In this document: positions 1-8,290 of the stretch, piece by piece
How the letters are laid out: each line of letters opens with the position of its first letter
How positions within the stretch are numbered: the stretch's first letter is position 1
NCBI RefSeq assembly: GCF_014655595.1
Contig: NZ_BNBL01000005.1
Location: 434,001-498,000 of the forward strand
Origin: Streptomyces griseocarneus
GTDB lineage: Bacteria; Actinomycetota; Actinomycetes; Streptomycetales; Streptomycetaceae
Reading direction: 5' to 3'
DNA length: 64,000 nt
Program-made: the position numbers and the translations under genes
Notes under the pieces: model-generated
What the model was told of the DNA's origin: nothing
What the model saw: only the letters and a program-made list of their open reading frames with translations
The model's database searches: none

Positions 1-262
1 GGTAGTTGCGGACCGTACTCAGCGACAGCCCCAGGTCGTCGGCATAGATCTGCAACGAGGCATCGACGCCGAACAGATCCTCGCTGGGGGCCGGATGTGC
101 GCCGCCGACCTGCTGCATCGGCTCGATCTCCAGCGCGTGGTCCCCGATGGTGAACTGGATGCGCTGCATCTGCTCGACCAGTTCCCGGTCGGCGCCGATG
201 AACTCCTCGTAGCGTCGCGGGTGATATGGCCGATCACGGCGGTGGGCATGACGCCTCACCAT
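1..262 (-). CDS. Putative DNA-binding protein, DUF6192-like, 3' end outside window
   Basis: An open minus-strand frame runs from an ATG (preceded by a purine-rich CTTGAGG) off the left edge, giving 87 residues without a stop. The visible part contains RYEEFIGADRELVEQMQ, then QFTIGDHALEIEPM, a GGAHPAP segment and LQIYADDLGLSLSTVRNY, which looks like the start of a helix-turn-helix. This pattern resembles the actinobacterial family I know as DUF6192, thought to be DNA-binding; that assignment is from memory. The two overlapping alternative frames here have improbable composition and are shadows. Function unknown; a regulatory or plasmid-type accessory role is only inferred from the motif and from the mobile-element-rich surroundings. 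Confidence 0.55.
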   Translation of the reverse strand, partial: MVRRHAHRRDRPYHPRRYEEFIGADRELVEQMQRIQFTIGDHALEIEPMQQVGGAHPAPSEDLFGVDASLQIYADDLGLSLSTVRNY

Positions 263-417
263 CCTCAAGGGGCAAGGGCCCGGCAGACCGGACCACCGGA
301 GAGGACACCCCGGCCCAACTCCCGCCAGCGTCAATCCGTTTCGAGATCGAACACCGGCAATGACAGCAACTGACCATTCGAAAACAAATCGGACACATGA
401 ACCGTTCGCGGAAGCGT

Positions 418-729
418 TTATTTGGACGCTTGGGCGAACAGTTCCTTCCGCGCTACCCATGCCCTCCGACGGCACTTCGCCGAGCAGTACACCGCGTTGC
501 TGCGGTGATCCAACCCGGCCACCCAGACCGCCCCGCACACCGGGCAGACCCGCCGGCCCTCGTCCCGCTCCAGCGCCGCCGCCCGCAGCCTCACCCGCCG
601 CAGCCGGCGCCACTGCCTGGACCGGCACACCCCCGAGCAGAACACCGCCCGGGGCCCGGCATCCGGCCTCAGCCAGTCACCGCAGCCCGGACAACGACGT
701 CCGCGTACAGGCCCGTCACCCCCGGCCAC
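418..729 (-). CDS. Small zinc-ribbon protein with two Cys4 knuckles
   Basis: About 103 residues starting at GTG (a TTG lies one codon upstream). It holds two paired-cysteine units: CPGCGDW followed by FCSGVCRSRQW, and CPVCGAVW followed by YCSAKCRRRAW. Each has the CxxC-(about 16 to 21)-CxxxC arrangement expected to bind one zinc. The rest is Arg-rich, consistent with nucleic-acid binding. Small double zinc-ribbon proteins of this type are common on Streptomyces accessory elements, but no specific function is known to me. The start is uncertain because no strong ribosome-binding site is visible upstream. Confidence 0.6.
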   Translation of the reverse strand: MAGGDGPVRGRRCPGCGDWLRPDAGPRAVFCSGVCRSRQWRRLRRVRLRAAALERDEGRRVCPVCGAVWVAGLDHRSNAVYCSAKCRRRAWVARKELFAQASK

Positions 730-732
730 CAA

Positions 733-1049
733 ACCAGATTAGACCCACCCAAAGATCCATACCGGAGGTTGAGAAACAGGCACTGAAGCGCCGCTCGTTC
801 CCGGACTGCCGGCACCGGCACCGGCGGCGGCGCCACCACCATCGCCCCCTGTGCTGTTGCCGCCTGGGGCGCCTCCGCTGCCGCCCCCGCCGACACCGCC
901 GGTGACGGCGGTAGCCAGCTCGCTTCCGTCCGGAGCCTGGATCCTGGTCACACCGCCGGCGCGTGCGCCCGCACCACCCGCGGCGCCGTCTCCGCCGATG
1001 CCGCCTTTCCGGCCTCCGCCGCCACCCGCGCCGCCGTACCCACAGTGAT
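733..1049. other. Gene-free stretch with glycine-rich open frame
   Basis: No convincing gene. A minus-strand frame across roughly 790-1045 reads as glycine-rich low complexity (GGAGGGGGRKGGIGGDG and similar) with one ordinary-looking patch, VTRIQAPDGSELATAV. It joins the transposase fragment on its right without a start codon. It may be a scrap of a glycine-rich surface protein or simply a GC-rich accident. Confidence 0.3.
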
Positions 1050-1286
1050 GGTCAGCAACTTGATGCTGGAGGCATCGATCACAATGTGTTCGAGCAGGTG
1101 GGCCCAAGTGCCGTCCGATTCCCATTGGCAGAACCGCTTGTACGCCGTCTGCCAGGGCCCGTATCGCTCAGGCAGGTCACGCCATGGAGCCCCGGTCCGC
1201 AGATGACGCAGCACGCCGTTGACCACCTGACGGTGGTCCCGCCACTGACGGCCACGCCCGTTCACCTGCGGCAACAGGGGTGCTAG
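1050..1286 (-). pseudogene. IS5-family transposase N-terminal fragment
   Basis: The minus-strand translation contains LAPLLPQ, then NGRGRQWRDHRQVVNGVL, RTGAPWRDLPERYGPW and WESDGTWAHLLEH. These are the hallmark N-terminal blocks of the DUF4096 region in Streptomyces IS5-group transposases. The initiator region and the whole DDE catalytic portion are missing; the frame runs instead into glycine-rich sequence. It is therefore a dead fragment of roughly 79 residues, one of several unrelated transposase scraps in the first 13 kb. Confidence 0.8.
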
Positions 1287-1306
1287 GCACGCCTTAGGGT
1301 GTACGG

Positions 1307-1855
1307 GTGGCCCCGTCTGACACGGCATCGAAGACACGTTTTCTGGTCCTGCACGACTACGGCATGGGCGGCACCTGGTGGTGGGTCCACGCCCGGTCCG
1401 AACAGGAGGTGCTGGAGACCTTCGCCGAAGTGGAGGTCGTGCACACCGAGGCCACCCGCGCAGAGGCCGAGACGTGGGGGCTTGACGAGGCCGACGTCGA
1501 CGGACCGACCACACCGCCCGGCTTGGCCGAGGCCAGAGCCGAACGGGACGCCCAGCGCGGCATGCCGGGCTTCGGCGCTTTGGCCGGCCGGGACCTGCTG
1601 TACCTGAGCCGCCGTTGGGACGAGGACGACGATCCGATGGTCTACCTGATGGAGGTCGGCCCTGACGGCCGTCGGCTCCGCCAGGTCGAGCTGACCGAGG
1701 ACGGGATGGCCTACCGGAGCACCCCGGAGGACTGGCCCTTCAACCCGCCGTGGGTGGACCGCTACGACCCTGCGTGGGTGCCGTTCGTGATCGGCCAAGA
1801 AGAGTTCGAGGCCCAGTGGACCCGGGCCGTCCACGATCCGAGCCGCTGGGATTAG
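1307..1855 (+). CDS. Hypothetical protein, 182 residues
   Basis: The frame opens at GTG and ends at TAG. The product is acidic and aromatic-rich (TWWWVHARSEQEVLETFAEV near the N-terminus; EDWPFNPPWVDRYDPAWVPF near the C-terminus), with no signal peptide or membrane segment. Amino-acid composition and third-position GC are those of a real Streptomyces gene, and the antisense frame is poor. I do not recognise the family. It stands alone between two transposase fragments, so operon context gives no help. An alternative start within the first ten codons is possible. Confidence 0.6.
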   Translation: MAPSDTASKTRFLVLHDYGMGGTWWWVHARSEQEVLETFAEVEVVHTEATRAEAETWGLDEADVDGPTTPPGLAEARAERDAQRGMPGFGALAGRDLLYLSRRWDEDDDPMVYLMEVGPDGRRLRQVELTEDGMAYRSTPEDWPFNPPWVDRYDPAWVPFVIGQEEFEAQWTRAVHDPSRWD

Positions 1856-2310
1856 GGTCTGCCTGACAATCCCCGCCGCGGCTGGGCCGCCTGGCATGAG
1901 CCCTCCTTGCCCCCGTCAGACAAGAGGGGTTCTCTTGGCGCACGCACCGAACAGCCTGGCCTGATCCGACTCGAATTGTCAGACAGATCCTGGTCCTGGT
2001 CCTGGTTGTCGACCTGTCCAAGGCGTCGAGCGCCAAGGGCTCCTCAGCCGTGAGGCCCCAGCGTTGCGAAGCTCGAATTGGACTCGTGCATCTTGTGGGT
2101 GCCCTGCTCCGTTGCCCAGCCCACGCGCTCGCTGATCGAGTGGTGGTAAAGGCCCAGCATCGTAGGGTCCGGTTGCGGTATCCAGGCCGTGATTCTGCGG
2201 CACCGCTCGGCCTCAGCACGGGCTTACGCCCGCACAACCTCGGCACCTACATCTTGGAGACAAAACCGCACACCCCCACCCTCGTCTTCGAGATCACCCC
2301 AGACACACCA
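1856..2310. other. Gene-free stretch
   Basis: About 455 bases with only short overlapping frames of implausible composition on both strands. The stretch lies between IS5-type remnants and is probably decayed mobile-element DNA, but I cannot assign any part of it. A gtcctggtcctggtcctgg-like triplet repeat occurs near 1987-2005. Confidence 0.35.
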
Positions 2311-2367
2311 GGGTATGAGCGGAGCGAGTAAATCCAATTCCCGGTCGGTGAGTTCATGTCTGTGCAT
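2311..2367 (-). pseudogene. IS5-family transposase start fragment
   Basis: Beginning at an ATG on the minus strand, the first 19 residues read MHRHELTDRELDLLAPLIP, closely matching the opening of Streptomyces IS5-group transposases (typically MxRHxLTDxxWxxLxPLLP). Similarity stops abruptly after this point. It is the 5' stump of an element whose remainder has been lost. Confidence 0.6.
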
Positions 2368-2430
2368 CCGGCCAGGACCGTCAGCAGGTGATCTTTGGTG
2401 ACGGGACAATGGTTCCCGCACAATCACGGT

Positions 2431-2838
2431 ATGACCGACATCGTTGAAGCAGCCTGGCACAAGATCCTGGCCACTACGGGTGAACCTTCTGGGCCGGAAG
2501 GATCACCGCTTCTGGAACCGTTTGCCGAGCTGGTGCGGGTGGCGCATGCCGAGCCGCTGCTTCGTCAGCTCTACCCCTGGACTGGCATGTGGGAGCTGCA
2601 CTTCAGCAGGTGCACGGAGATCCGCCACACGTGGGACATCCCCTACATCGGCACGCTGGGAGGTGGCCGGTACTACGTCGAAGGACCGGGTCGGAGCAGC
2701 CCGCGGATCGCCGAGACGGTCAGCGCACAGGTCGCAGTAGCGATGGTTGTCGATCGCCTTCCGCCACTCTGTGGGCCGGCCTTCATCGGCAGTGCGGAGG
2801 AACTGGCCGCTTACGAGAAGGCGCGAGACAGAAGATAA
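2431..2838 (+). CDS. DUF6193-like protein
   Basis: 135 residues from ATG (MTDIVEAAWHKILATT). The pattern AHAEPLLRQLYPWTGMWELHFSRCT, then a glycine/tyrosine turn (GGGRYYVEG) and a helical tail resembles the family I recall as DUF6193, which NCBI names as a natural-product biosynthesis protein because members sit near lanthipeptide genes. No lanthipeptide precursor or synthetase is visible here, so this looks like an isolated copy. A longer reading from an upstream GTG at 2395 is possible, but the ATG at 2431 starts the conserved part. Confidence 0.6.
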   Translation: MTDIVEAAWHKILATTGEPSGPEGSPLLEPFAELVRVAHAEPLLRQLYPWTGMWELHFSRCTEIRHTWDIPYIGTLGGGRYYVEGPGRSSPRIAETVSAQVAVAMVVDRLPPLCGPAFIGSAEELAAYEKARDRR

Positions 2839-3009
2839 GAGCGGGATCATGGCTTGGCGGAAGCAGAATCCAGGACCGTAAGAGACTTTGAAGAAGGGAC
2901 CCTAGATCAGATGCCCTCTTACAACGGCTAACACGATGAGGTGGATGGGTCCTGGTGGCCGTGTCCGGAGCGGGAGTTGAGCGTTCGCTCCGCTGCGCGG
3001 GCATCGCCG

Positions 3010-3144
3010 TGGGTCGTGTCGGATGAGCTGTGGGAACGGCTCGGACCGCTGCTGCTGTGCAAGGAGCGTCGGTTCCGGCATCCGGGCCGCAAGCCGTTGC
3101 CGGACCGGCAGGTGCTATGCGGGATCCTGTACGTACTGCATACG
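3010..3144 (+). pseudogene. IS5-family transposase N-terminal fragment
   Basis: The plus-strand frame contains WVVSDELWERLGPLL, then ERRFRHPGRKPLPDRQ and LCGILYVLHT. This is the N-terminal DUF4096-type block of another IS5-group transposase (normally followed by GIQWEFLPQELG). The match ends at the point where that sequence should continue, and the flanking frame is nonsense. Truncated at both ends. Confidence 0.75.
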
Positions 3145-3312
3145 ATCCACACGGCCCATGCCGCCGGCCTCACCGGCTCTTCCAGAGCGCCGCCAGCACC
3201 ATCGGCCCCCGCAGCGCACCAGGGGGCAGCCGGTGTTTCCACTGCGACGGCACCGGGCTTGCCCGCTCGCTGCGGGAGCCGGCCTGATCTGCTGGGCAAG
3301 CATGTGGGGGGA

Positions 3313-3350
3313 GCCTGGGCAAGCTCCCCCCAACGGGAGCTTGCCCAGGC
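3313..3350. repeat. Perfect 16-bp inverted repeat hairpin
   Basis: GCCTGGGCAAGCTCCC at 3313-3328 is followed by a 6-nt loop and its exact complement at 3335-3350. No T-run follows. It lies about 65 bp upstream of the broken DUF402 gene and just after transposase debris. It could be an intergenic REP-like hairpin, an IS end or a transcription terminator. Confidence 0.6.
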
Positions 3351-3415
3351 CGCCTGGTCGGCGCTGGGCTGGAGGCCGCGAGCCGAACGGCCCGGTCACA
3401 GCGAAGGAGGAACGG

Positions 3416-3800
3416 GTGCGCAGCTTCGAGACGGGACAGACGCTCGTACAGCGCGACGTGCACCGTTCCGGCCGCGTGTGGAGCGAGCACGCGCTGCGCG
3501 TCGTCGCCGACACCAGCGAGGCCTGGTGGGCGCCTGCCCGCCAGGAGCCGAGGTCCGCTGGCCCGCCCTGTACGTCAGTCAAGGCCCGCGTCGACGACGA
3601 CCGGTGAGTGCGCACGGAGGCGTTCGACGCGATGGTGACCGGCGTGTGGGAGCTGGCGGCTGCGGCGTGGCAGGCGATCGAGCTGATGCTGTGGAAGCCG
3701 CCGACGGCGTGGTTCAGCGTCAACGCCTTCTAGACGAGCGCCGGGCTGCGGAACCGGTACGTGAACTTTGAGTGCCCCACCGCCCGGACCGGCGACGGGT
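3416..3800 (+). pseudogene. Broken DUF402-domain gene
   Basis: A good ribosome-binding site (GAAGGAGG) precedes GTG at 3416, and the frame begins VRSFETGQTLVQRDVHRSG, the usual start of Streptomyces DUF402 proteins. Later blocks of the family are present in other frames: GAEVRWPALYVS, then EAFDAMVTGVWELAAAAW, LMLWKPPTAWFSVNAF and NRYVNFECPTARTGDG. At least two frameshifts and an in-frame TAG after SVNAF break the gene, and the C-terminal third, which carries the conserved acidic metal site, is missing. Family members are believed to be phosphohydrolases acting on nucleotides or phosphoesters; this copy cannot make a full protein. Confidence 0.75.
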
Positions 3801-4417
3801 CGAGCAACGGTCGACGAGGGCACCCTCGGACCTCCGCCGCATACGCCGGACGATCACCCAGACGCTCGCCTCGTCGTTGGGCCTGCCGGGTACTGGTGAC
3901 AGCCACTGGCTGTCCCGCCCGGAGTCGCGTAACGCCGGGTTCGCAGCGCGAGTTCGGATGAGGGGGCCGGCCGGGAGGCATGAGACCGGCTGGGGCTCCG
4001 GGGTGCGGCGGCTGGGTCCTGTGCGTGTGGACCCGGGGTTCGCACGGAGGCGGCCGCCGCTGTGTCGTTCAACGATGGTGTCCTGGAGACTGTCACGCTC
4101 CTTGGTGCGTTCATGCTCGCCGGAGCGGAACCCGGTGCTGCTGTCGCGTTTGTCGAGGGCGCGGTGGTGGGCGGAGCCGGTTTCGGCCTTCTCATGGGTA
4201 GCCGGCCGGCGGCGGTGGTTGCCGCGGGTGCGGCCGGTCTGGGTGCGGGGACCGGTCGTTCCTGGCCCGCCGCCAGGTGGCTCTTTCTTCCGGGCCGAGG
4301 CCGTCTTGGCTGACGTGCCCAGCTCATGGCGCCTGCTGAGTCTTCTTGACCTGAAGTTTGGTTGAGGTCCTAACGTCATGGCATGTTGATCACCGCCTGA
4401 TGACAGGAGAAGTCCTC
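3801..4417. other. Gene-free stretch
   Basis: About 600 bases with several overlapping frames on both strands, none with convincing composition or recognisable motifs. A hydrophobic 83-codon plus-strand frame at 4062-4313 was considered and not accepted. The last 60 bases hold the leader of the NmrA-like gene. Confidence 0.35.
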
Positions 4418-5251
4418 ATGATCCTTGTAACCGGAGCCACGGGAAATATAGGAAGCGCCCTCCTGCGAGAGCTCCAGGCGTTCGGCGCCGGGCCGCTGAG
4501 GGGGCTCACTCGTGACATTGCGCGGGCCGCGTTCCCGGAAGGGGTCGAAGCCGTTGCGGGTGACTTCGCTCGGACAGCCTCGCTGAAGCCCGCGTTGGAG
4601 GGTGTGCGATCGCTGTTTCTTGTGTCACGCATGGGTCCGGACGCCGAGATCATCGAGGCGGCTCGGCGGGCAGACGTGGAGCACGTAGTGCTGGTGTCGT
4701 CCATTACCGTCCAGACCCATCCGCACTTGGGCCCCGCCGGCGAGAACCTGGCTGTCGAGCAGCTGCTCAAGGACAGTGGCATGGCGTGGACGATCCTGCG
4801 GCCGACACAGTTCGCCTCGAATGCCCTGTGGTGGGCGGGAACGATCCGCGAGCGCGAAACGGTCCGTGTACCTTATGCGGACATTGGCCTTCCCACGATC
4901 CATCCCGCAGACATCGCATCGGTGGCCCGGGTGGCACTGACCGAGTCCGGCCACCAACAGCAGACATATGCGCTGACCGGTCCGGAGCGGATCACGGCCC
5001 GGCAGCAGGTCAGGACCATCGCGGCGGTACTGGGGCGAGAAGTGCCGTTCGCCGAGATCAGCCGGCAGGAAGCCCATCGTCAGATGGCCGTCTTCCTGGG
5101 CGACGAAGCCGCGGACGCAGTGCTCGACGTGACAGGAGGCGACGTCAACGACGAGCTGCTCACGGTGCGCGACACTGCTTCCCAGATCACCGGTGACCCG
5201 GCCAGGACGTTTCAGCAATGGGCCTCGGAGAATGCCGCCGCCTTCCACTGA
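4418..5251 (+). CDS. NmrA-like NAD(P)-binding reductase
   Basis: The 277-residue product starts at the ATG preceded by ACAGGAG; longer upstream readings add unlikely sequence. It opens with MILVTGATGNIGSALLREL, a Rossmann TGATGxxG nucleotide-binding motif, and continues with GDFARTASLKPALEGVRSLFL and the LKDSGMAWTILRPTQFASN block typical of NmrA/QOR2-type atypical SDRs. The family includes redox-sensing regulators and quinone reductases that lack the usual YxxxK dyad. A soluble cytoplasmic protein acting as oxidoreductase or NAD(P) sensor is expected. No operon partner is apparent; the downstream DNA is mobile-element debris. Confidence 0.85.
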   Translation: MILVTGATGNIGSALLRELQAFGAGPLRGLTRDIARAAFPEGVEAVAGDFARTASLKPALEGVRSLFLVSRMGPDAEIIEAARRADVEHVVLVSSITVQTHPHLGPAGENLAVEQLLKDSGMAWTILRPTQFASNALWWAGTIRERETVRVPYADIGLPTIHPADIASVARVALTESGHQQQTYALTGPERITARQQVRTIAAVLGREVPFAEISRQEAHRQMAVFLGDEAADAVLDVTGGDVNDELLTVRDTASQITGDPARTFQQWASENAAAFH

Positions 5252-5312
5252 GCCGCCTGATTCCGAGCATGTTCATCGTGCCCCGACGACGGGGCGGCCG
5301 TCGAGGCCAGGG

Positions 5313-5438
5313 CCTTCGCTGAATGTGGAATCCCCGGAAGACGAAGCTGTCGTCGATGTGGGTGATGCGGGTCTTCTCGACCGAGAGAGTCATCTTCGGC
5401 TTGCGGGCCAGCAGCTCACCGACCTCCGTCCTGAGCGT
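5313..5438 (-). pseudogene. Group II intron reverse transcriptase fragment
   Basis: The minus strand encodes TLRTEVGELLARKPKMTLS, then VEKTRITHIDDSFVFRGFHI and QRRP. This corresponds to the end of the RT fingers-palm domain and the start of the thumb (maturase) region in bacterial group II intron-encoded proteins, where (L)SxxKTRIxHIDxGFxFLGFxI is conserved. Both the catalytic YADD region and the maturase/endonuclease domains are absent. It is a relic of a group II intron. Confidence 0.65.
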
Positions 5439-5567
5439 TCCGGGCCTCGGACTCATGGCGCTGTCGGCTAGGGAAACCGGGGTGTGCTGTCCTGACCGCC
5501 CGGCTGGCGATCACTGTCCGGCAGAAGCCTCCGGGGCCTTCAACCTGGCACACGACGTACGCTGTCG

Positions 5568-5751
5568 GGCGATCAAGTAGTCACCGCGGAGCGCGGAGAC
5601 ATGGTCGTCGTACCGCCCGGCACACAGCATGCCTTTGCCGCCGCGCCCGGCGAGATTGCGGACATGCTCGTCATCATCACGCCCGGGGTGGAGCGCTTCG
5701 AGCACAAGCGGCTCGGCCCGGCATCGAACTGGCGACTCTGGCCGAGGAACT
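5568..5751 (+). pseudogene. Cupin-domain protein fragment
   Basis: The frame reads GDQVVTAERGDMVVVPPGT, then QHAFAAAPGEIADMLVIITPGVERFE. This is the second half of a small cupin barrel, with the PPGxxHxF motif carrying a metal-ligand histidine. There is no start codon or N-terminal half. At about 5717 the cupin similarity gives way to recombinase sequence in another frame, and the cupin frame stops at 5751. Confidence 0.55.
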
Positions 5752-6117
5752 GAAGGCGAGCGACGTCGGCTTGGAGTTCCTCGACGGTGAGCTCCAGGGC
5801 TCACACGACCCCTCCGGAGTCGTGTTTACCGTGTTGGGCGCCCTGTCTGGCATGGAACGCGAGTACATCCGCGACCGCACCCTGAAGGCCACGAGTCCGC
5901 CCGCAGGCCCGGCGAGACGATCGGCGGCGCGGGCGTCATTGACGAGTCCATGCTGTCCATGGCCCTCCACCTGCTCGAGCAGGAGATGAGCCTGCGCGAC
6001 ATCGCCAAGCGGCTCGTCATCACCACCGGCAAGAAAAAGGGCCAGCACGCCTCACCCGCCACCGTCATGCGGATGTTGCGTGAGCACGACGAACAGACGG
6101 CCACAGCCGCTGAAGGC
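5717..6117 (+). pseudogene. Serine recombinase (resolvase/invertase) remnant, frameshifted
   Basis: The first segment encodes PGIELATLAEELKASDVGLEFL and then GSHDPSGVVFTVLGALSGMEREYIRDRTL, the C-terminal half of a serine recombinase catalytic domain including the long E helix. The following HTH-containing part, MLSMALHLLEQEMSLRDIA and SPATVMRMLREHDE, lies in the next frame. The shift is explained by loss of one base near 5882, where CTGGAAGGCCACGAG is expected and CTGAAGGCCACGAG is found. The N-terminal portion with the catalytic serine is missing, so the enzyme is dead. Confidence 0.75.
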
Positions 6118-6234
6118 ACCCGGATAGCCCCGATCCTCAGCGTTCAACCATGGAGTAAGGGGCTACTCCTGCGGCCCGAAAATTTCCTCGACGAACAGCG
6201 CTGCGGGCAGGTCGGACAACGCCTGGATCCGCAC

Positions 6235-7128
6235 CTAACCGAGTGCCGGCGGGTGCTCGGCTGGACGGCGTCCCCAGGCCGAGATCAGCGGCGCGAGTGT
6301 CAGGTCGAGTTCGCCCGCGTGGATGGCGGCCAGGTGCGCGTCGATCTCGGCGTCGTCGGCCAGGCCGGCCGCGAGCAACTCGCCGCGCACGTGCCGGATG
6401 GTCGCCGCCTCCAGCCGGTCGCAGGCCAGCCCGCCGACCGGGAAAGCGCCCGCTGCGGCGACGTCTACCAAGCCGGCCTCACGCAATGCCCGCGGCAGTG
6501 TCCGGCCGTAGCGCAGGTCCGCGCCGCGGCGCGTCAGCAGCTCCCGGACCGCGTCACGCAGCCGGTTGGCCCGCCGCTGCGCAGGGCCGCTGTCGTCCAG
6601 GCATGCCAGTGGCTGCAGAGCGGTATCGGCGTCCTCGACCAGCAGCCAGCCGCCGGGCCGTAGTGCTGCCACCATCGTGGCCAACGCCCGGGCCCGGTCG
6701 GGTACATGGACCAGCACGAGGCGGGCGTGCACCAGATCGAACGTCCCCGGCTCCGGGGGCGGGTCAGCGGCGACGTCGTGCCGGCGCACCTCGTACCCGT
6801 CGCCTGTCTTCAGCCACGACGGGTCGATGTCCGTGGCCAGCACGTGCCCGGTCGGACCGACGGCCGCCGCGAGCGCCTCCGGGATACCGGGGCCACCGGC
6901 CCCCACTTCCCAGCAGCGCGAGCCGGCCCTGACCCCCAGTCGATCGAAGTGCCCGCGTGTCACGCCGTCGAACAGCTCGGCCAGCCAAACGAATCGCTCG
7001 CCCGCCTCGGCGCGCGCGTTGTCCAGCAGGTACCCGCGGGCGGGAGCGGACTCTCCATCGAGCGCGGTGGTCCCGTCTATCGGATCCGGTCGGCTACCGA
7101 CGTGGGGTGGGCGGGGCGAGGAGGTCAT
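6235..7128 (-). CDS. Class I SAM-dependent methyltransferase
   Basis: A 297-residue protein. Motif I is recognisable as CWEVGAGGPGIPEALA, followed by LATDIDPSWL (motif II acidic residue), FDLVHARLVLVHVPD (post-II/III) and ALRPGGWLLVEDADT (motif III, here giving ED). The order and spacing match Rossmann-fold class I methyltransferases of the UbiE/Methyltransf_25 type. The acceptor is unknown. No other biosynthetic genes are adjacent, so it may be a stand-alone small-molecule methyltransferase. The ATG at 7128 lacks a clear ribosome-binding site; the N-terminal 30 residues are poorly structured and the true start could be later. Confidence 0.85.
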   Translation of the reverse strand: MTSSPRPPHVGSRPDPIDGTTALDGESAPARGYLLDNARAEAGERFVWLAELFDGVTRGHFDRLGVRAGSRCWEVGAGGPGIPEALAAAVGPTGHVLATDIDPSWLKTGDGYEVRRHDVAADPPPEPGTFDLVHARLVLVHVPDRARALATMVAALRPGGWLLVEDADTALQPLACLDDSGPAQRRANRLRDAVRELLTRRGADLRYGRTLPRALREAGLVDVAAAGAFPVGGLACDRLEAATIRHVRGELLAAGLADDAEIDAHLAAIHAGELDLTLAPLISAWGRRPAEHPPALG

Positions 7129-7253
7129 GACTACATGGTCAACCGTCCCAGGCCACCAGCGCCACGACGACGGGAGAGGGATGTCTCACACAGCCAGCGA
7201 ACCCCGTACGTCCTACAGCACGGTTCTGCACCGTGACGCGCCAGGAGGGGTAC

Positions 7254-7406
7254 ATGTATTCGGCCCTCACAGTCAGCGCACCAGGCGCGGGACAGCGCGC
7301 TGACCGGACTGTCGGCTACGGCCGGTTCGACGTCGTACTGGACGCCCTCGATCACGACGTGAGGTCGGGGCCGGCGGATCCAGCAGATGCACGTCCCCGT
7401 TCATGA
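7254..7406 (+). CDS. Possible small protein, 50 residues
   Basis: A very good ribosome-binding site (CAGGAGGGG) lies 4-5 bases before ATG at 7254. The frame encodes MYSALTVSAPGAG, then GYGRFDVVLDALDHDV and ends DARPRS before TGA. The start looks authentic. The protein may be a 5' stump of a longer gene whose remainder was lost to the adjacent IS630 fragment. Family not recognised. Confidence 0.35.
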   Translation: MYSALTVSAPGAGQRADRTVGYGRFDVVLDALDHDVRSGPADPADARPRS

Positions 7407-7491
7407 CGGGTGGTACCTCTTCTCCAGTTCGGGATCCGGGGCGCGCCACTCGCAGGGCTTGGCGCCGGTGGCGACGTCGCAGTGCTGTTAC

Positions 7492-7968
7492 GCGCGGCGT
7501 GGACGTCGTAGGCGGCGAGGCAGGCCAGGGCACCGCCGCGTCCGTAGGTGTGATTGACGCGCATCGCCCTGGCCTTGCCGGGCGGCGAGGGTGGGGTGGC
7601 AGCGGCACCGGGCCTGGATGGAGGTCTTCTCGTCCGCGCTGATCACGTACTCGTCATCGCCGAGCTGTTCGCCCTGCCAGGTGCGGGCGTACAGGTCCAG
7701 CACCCGGGCGGCCTTCAGCCGGAAGCCGAGGCTGGTGATGAAGATCCAGGAGCGGTGTTGCCAGTGCTTGAGCGCCTCCTGGGCTGGCCGGCGACGCACG
7801 GTGTCCAAATGCAGACCCGTCTCCCGGGCGATGCATGCACTGGAGTGTCCACGCGCGGCGTCCAGCACCACCTGTGCACGCACCCTCAGCCGGTGCTCGG
7901 TCCTGTGGCCGTAGGCCATCTTCTTCAACCGCACGCGCTCGGCGGCACTCGGGGCTGTCGGACAGGGG
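7492..7968 (-). pseudogene. IS630-family transposase, internally deleted and frameshifted
   Basis: Reading the minus strand, the N-terminal HTH block AQVVLDAARGHSSACIARE and TGLHLDTVRR is followed directly by QEALKHWQHRSWIFIT and LDLYARTWQGEQLGDDEYVI, with SADEKTSIQARCRCHPTL carrying the first DDE aspartate region. The 60 or so residues normally between these blocks are deleted. Near 7560 the frame shifts, and the continuation MRVNHTYGRGGALACLAAYD is found in another frame. The C-terminal half with the remaining catalytic acids is absent. Confidence 0.8.
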
Positions 7969-8290
7969 GCGGACGGGCATGGCGGGCGAGCCGACCGGCC
8001 GAAGTGGATCACTCGTACCCCGCAGCCTGCCCCGCCCGTCACCGCCCCAGCCCCCGCAATGACCGGTACAAGAGGCCACTTGGACAGGGAAAACGCAACT
8101 TCGACATGGGCCGCAGAGGCAGCTACCTTCACCTGGTCTCCGGCGATCACCCACGGTCGCGCAGGAGTTCCTTCAGGCTGAGCCACCCGCGACGGGATGA
8201 GTCGGTCACGCCCCACGAACCCTCGCCCGCCCCCATGCCCAAGCCACCGAACCGGGTCCACACCAGGCACCCCCAAGCAGGAAGAGACGC
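7969..8290. other. Gene-free stretch
   Basis: About 320 bases between the IS630 remnant and the DUF3291 gene. Nothing convincing is seen on either strand. The final 15 bases contain the AGGAAGAG ribosome-binding site of the next gene. Confidence 0.35.

Noticed and set aside
790..1045. Glycine-rich frame resembling PE_PGRS or collagen-like repeats
   Set aside because: No start codon of its own, joined to a transposase fragment, and GC-rich DNA readily yields glycine-rich frames.
2431..2838. Lanthipeptide cluster suggested by the DUF6193-like gene
   Set aside because: No precursor peptide, LanM/LanKC or LanB/LanC gene is nearby; the gene stands alone among mobile-element debris.
4062..4313. 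Hydrophobic 83-codon plus-strand frame that could be a small membrane protein
   Set aside because: No ribosome-binding site, no recognisable family, surrounded by decayed sequence, and the other frames look no worse.
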